Assembly (NCBI GenBank): GCA_029263555.1
Contig: JAJUFW010000029.1
Span: 1 to 13,081 of the forward strand
Source of the DNA: Alphaproteobacteria bacterium
Lineage (GTDB): Bacteria > Pseudomonadota > Alphaproteobacteria > DSM-16000 > Inquilinaceae
Reading direction: 5' to 3'
DNA: 13,081 nt
Below are positions 12,761-13,081 of the stretch, piece by piece; the stretch's first letter is position 1; every line of letters starts with the position of its first letter. Under the pieces are notes generated by a model, which did not search any database, was not told the DNA's origin, and saw only the letters and a list, made by a program, of their open reading frames with translations. Made by a program: the position numbers and the translations under genes.

Positions 12761-13081
12761 ATGCAGTTCATGATGCTGATGATACCAGGCGGGTATGAGA
12801 GCGCCGAACCCGGCACGATGCCGGAAGCCGCGGCCGTCGACGCGATGATGCGCTATAATGACGAATTGCAGAAGGCCGGCATCCTGCGCGGGCTGAATGG
12901 TCTGCACCCGCCATCAATGGGCGCGCGGGTGTCATTTGCCACGGGTGCGCCGGTGGTGACGGATGGCCCCTTCGCGGAAGCCAAGGAAGTGCTCGGCGGT
13001 TACTGGATCATTGAGGCGGCCTCGCTTCAGGAGGCTGTTGCCTGGGCCAAAAAATGTCCTGCCGGCGCCAACGAAACCATC
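12761..13081 (+). CDS. DGPF-domain (YCII-related) protein, 3' end outside window
   Basis: The first 107 residues are present and the frame is still open at the right edge. The protein starts MQFMMLMIPGGYESAEPG, has an acidic helix region with MRYNDELQKAGILRGLNGL, and contains the diagnostic TDGPFAEAKEVLGGYWIIEA (about residues 67-86), then SLQEAVAWAKKCPAG. This is the DGPF subfamily of YCII-like small dimeric alpha/beta-barrel proteins, usually about 115-145 residues, so most of the protein is visible. The biochemical role of the family is not established. Its genes are frequently next to an ECF42-type RNA polymerase sigma factor, so such a gene may lie just right of the window. The start is well supported by AGGAGG 5 nt upstream. 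Confidence 0.9.
   Translation, partial: MQFMMLMIPGGYESAEPGTMPEAAAVDAMMRYNDELQKAGILRGLNGLHPPSMGARVSFATGAPVVTDGPFAEAKEVLGGYWIIEAASLQEAVAWAKKCPAGANETI

Noticed and set aside
1..13081. CRISPR arrays, tRNAs, insertion sequences, toxin-antitoxin or phage-defence genes
   Set aside because: I looked for regularly spaced repeats, cloverleaf-like segments, transposase motifs and paired small genes, and found none. The window is metabolic and transport in character.

Overview
The window is strongly GC-rich. Third codon positions are almost all G or C, there are GTG and TTG starts, and long spurious open frames lie opposite the real genes. The gene families (FrcBCA/RbsABC-like and PotABCD-like ABC importers, a DGPF/YCII protein) and the tight gene packing suggest an alphaproteobacterium of the Rhizobiales/Rhodospirillales type. 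That placement is inferred from gene content and style, because no rRNA or phylogenetic marker is present. No tRNA, rRNA, CRISPR array, insertion sequence or phage gene was recognised.

Layout. (1) 1-1140, plus strand: the end of a HAD-IIB phosphatase, joined by an ATGA overlap to a DeoR/GlpR-type repressor. (2) 1141-1180: a perfect 10-bp inverted repeat between converging genes, probably a shared terminator. (3) 3947-1214, minus strand: a sugar-type (ribose/fructose-like) ABC importer in the order ATPase, permease, binding protein. A TATAAT box and an AT-rich palindrome that looks like an operator lie upstream. (4) 9249-4132, minus strand: a five-gene operon in the order PotD-like binding protein, two permeases, PotA-like ATPase, then an amidohydrolase of the MTA/SAH (adenosine-type) deaminase family joined by a GTGA overlap. 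(5) 9346-10293, plus strand: a nucleoside hydrolase diverging from operon 4 across a 96-bp gap that holds a perfect 10-bp inverted repeat. (6) 11466-10288, minus strand: an M20 amidohydrolase whose 3' end overlaps the nucleoside hydrolase by 6 bp. (7) 11592-12317, plus strand: a PRPP-dependent phosphoribosyltransferase, divergent from the M20 gene. (8) 12318-12760: mostly non-coding, with a short RBS-preceded reading frame that resembles the N-terminus of malonyl-CoA decarboxylase and appears to be a gene remnant. (9) 12761 to the right edge: a DGPF/YCII protein, cut by the window.

Working model (inference). Genes 4, 5 and 7 make a plausible nucleoside scavenging set. An importer brings in a substrate, the deaminase removes an exocyclic amino group from a purine nucleoside, the nucleoside hydrolase splits base from ribose, and the phosphoribosyltransferase returns the base to the nucleotide pool. 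The adjacent ribose-type importer and the DeoR/phosphatase pair would suit pentose handling. Nothing in the sequence fixes the substrate of either transporter. The M20 enzyme would fit if the substrate carries an amide or N-acyl group. No clear new defence or mobile system is visible. The most unusual items are this combination, the operator-like palindromes and the decarboxylase-like relic beside the DGPF gene.
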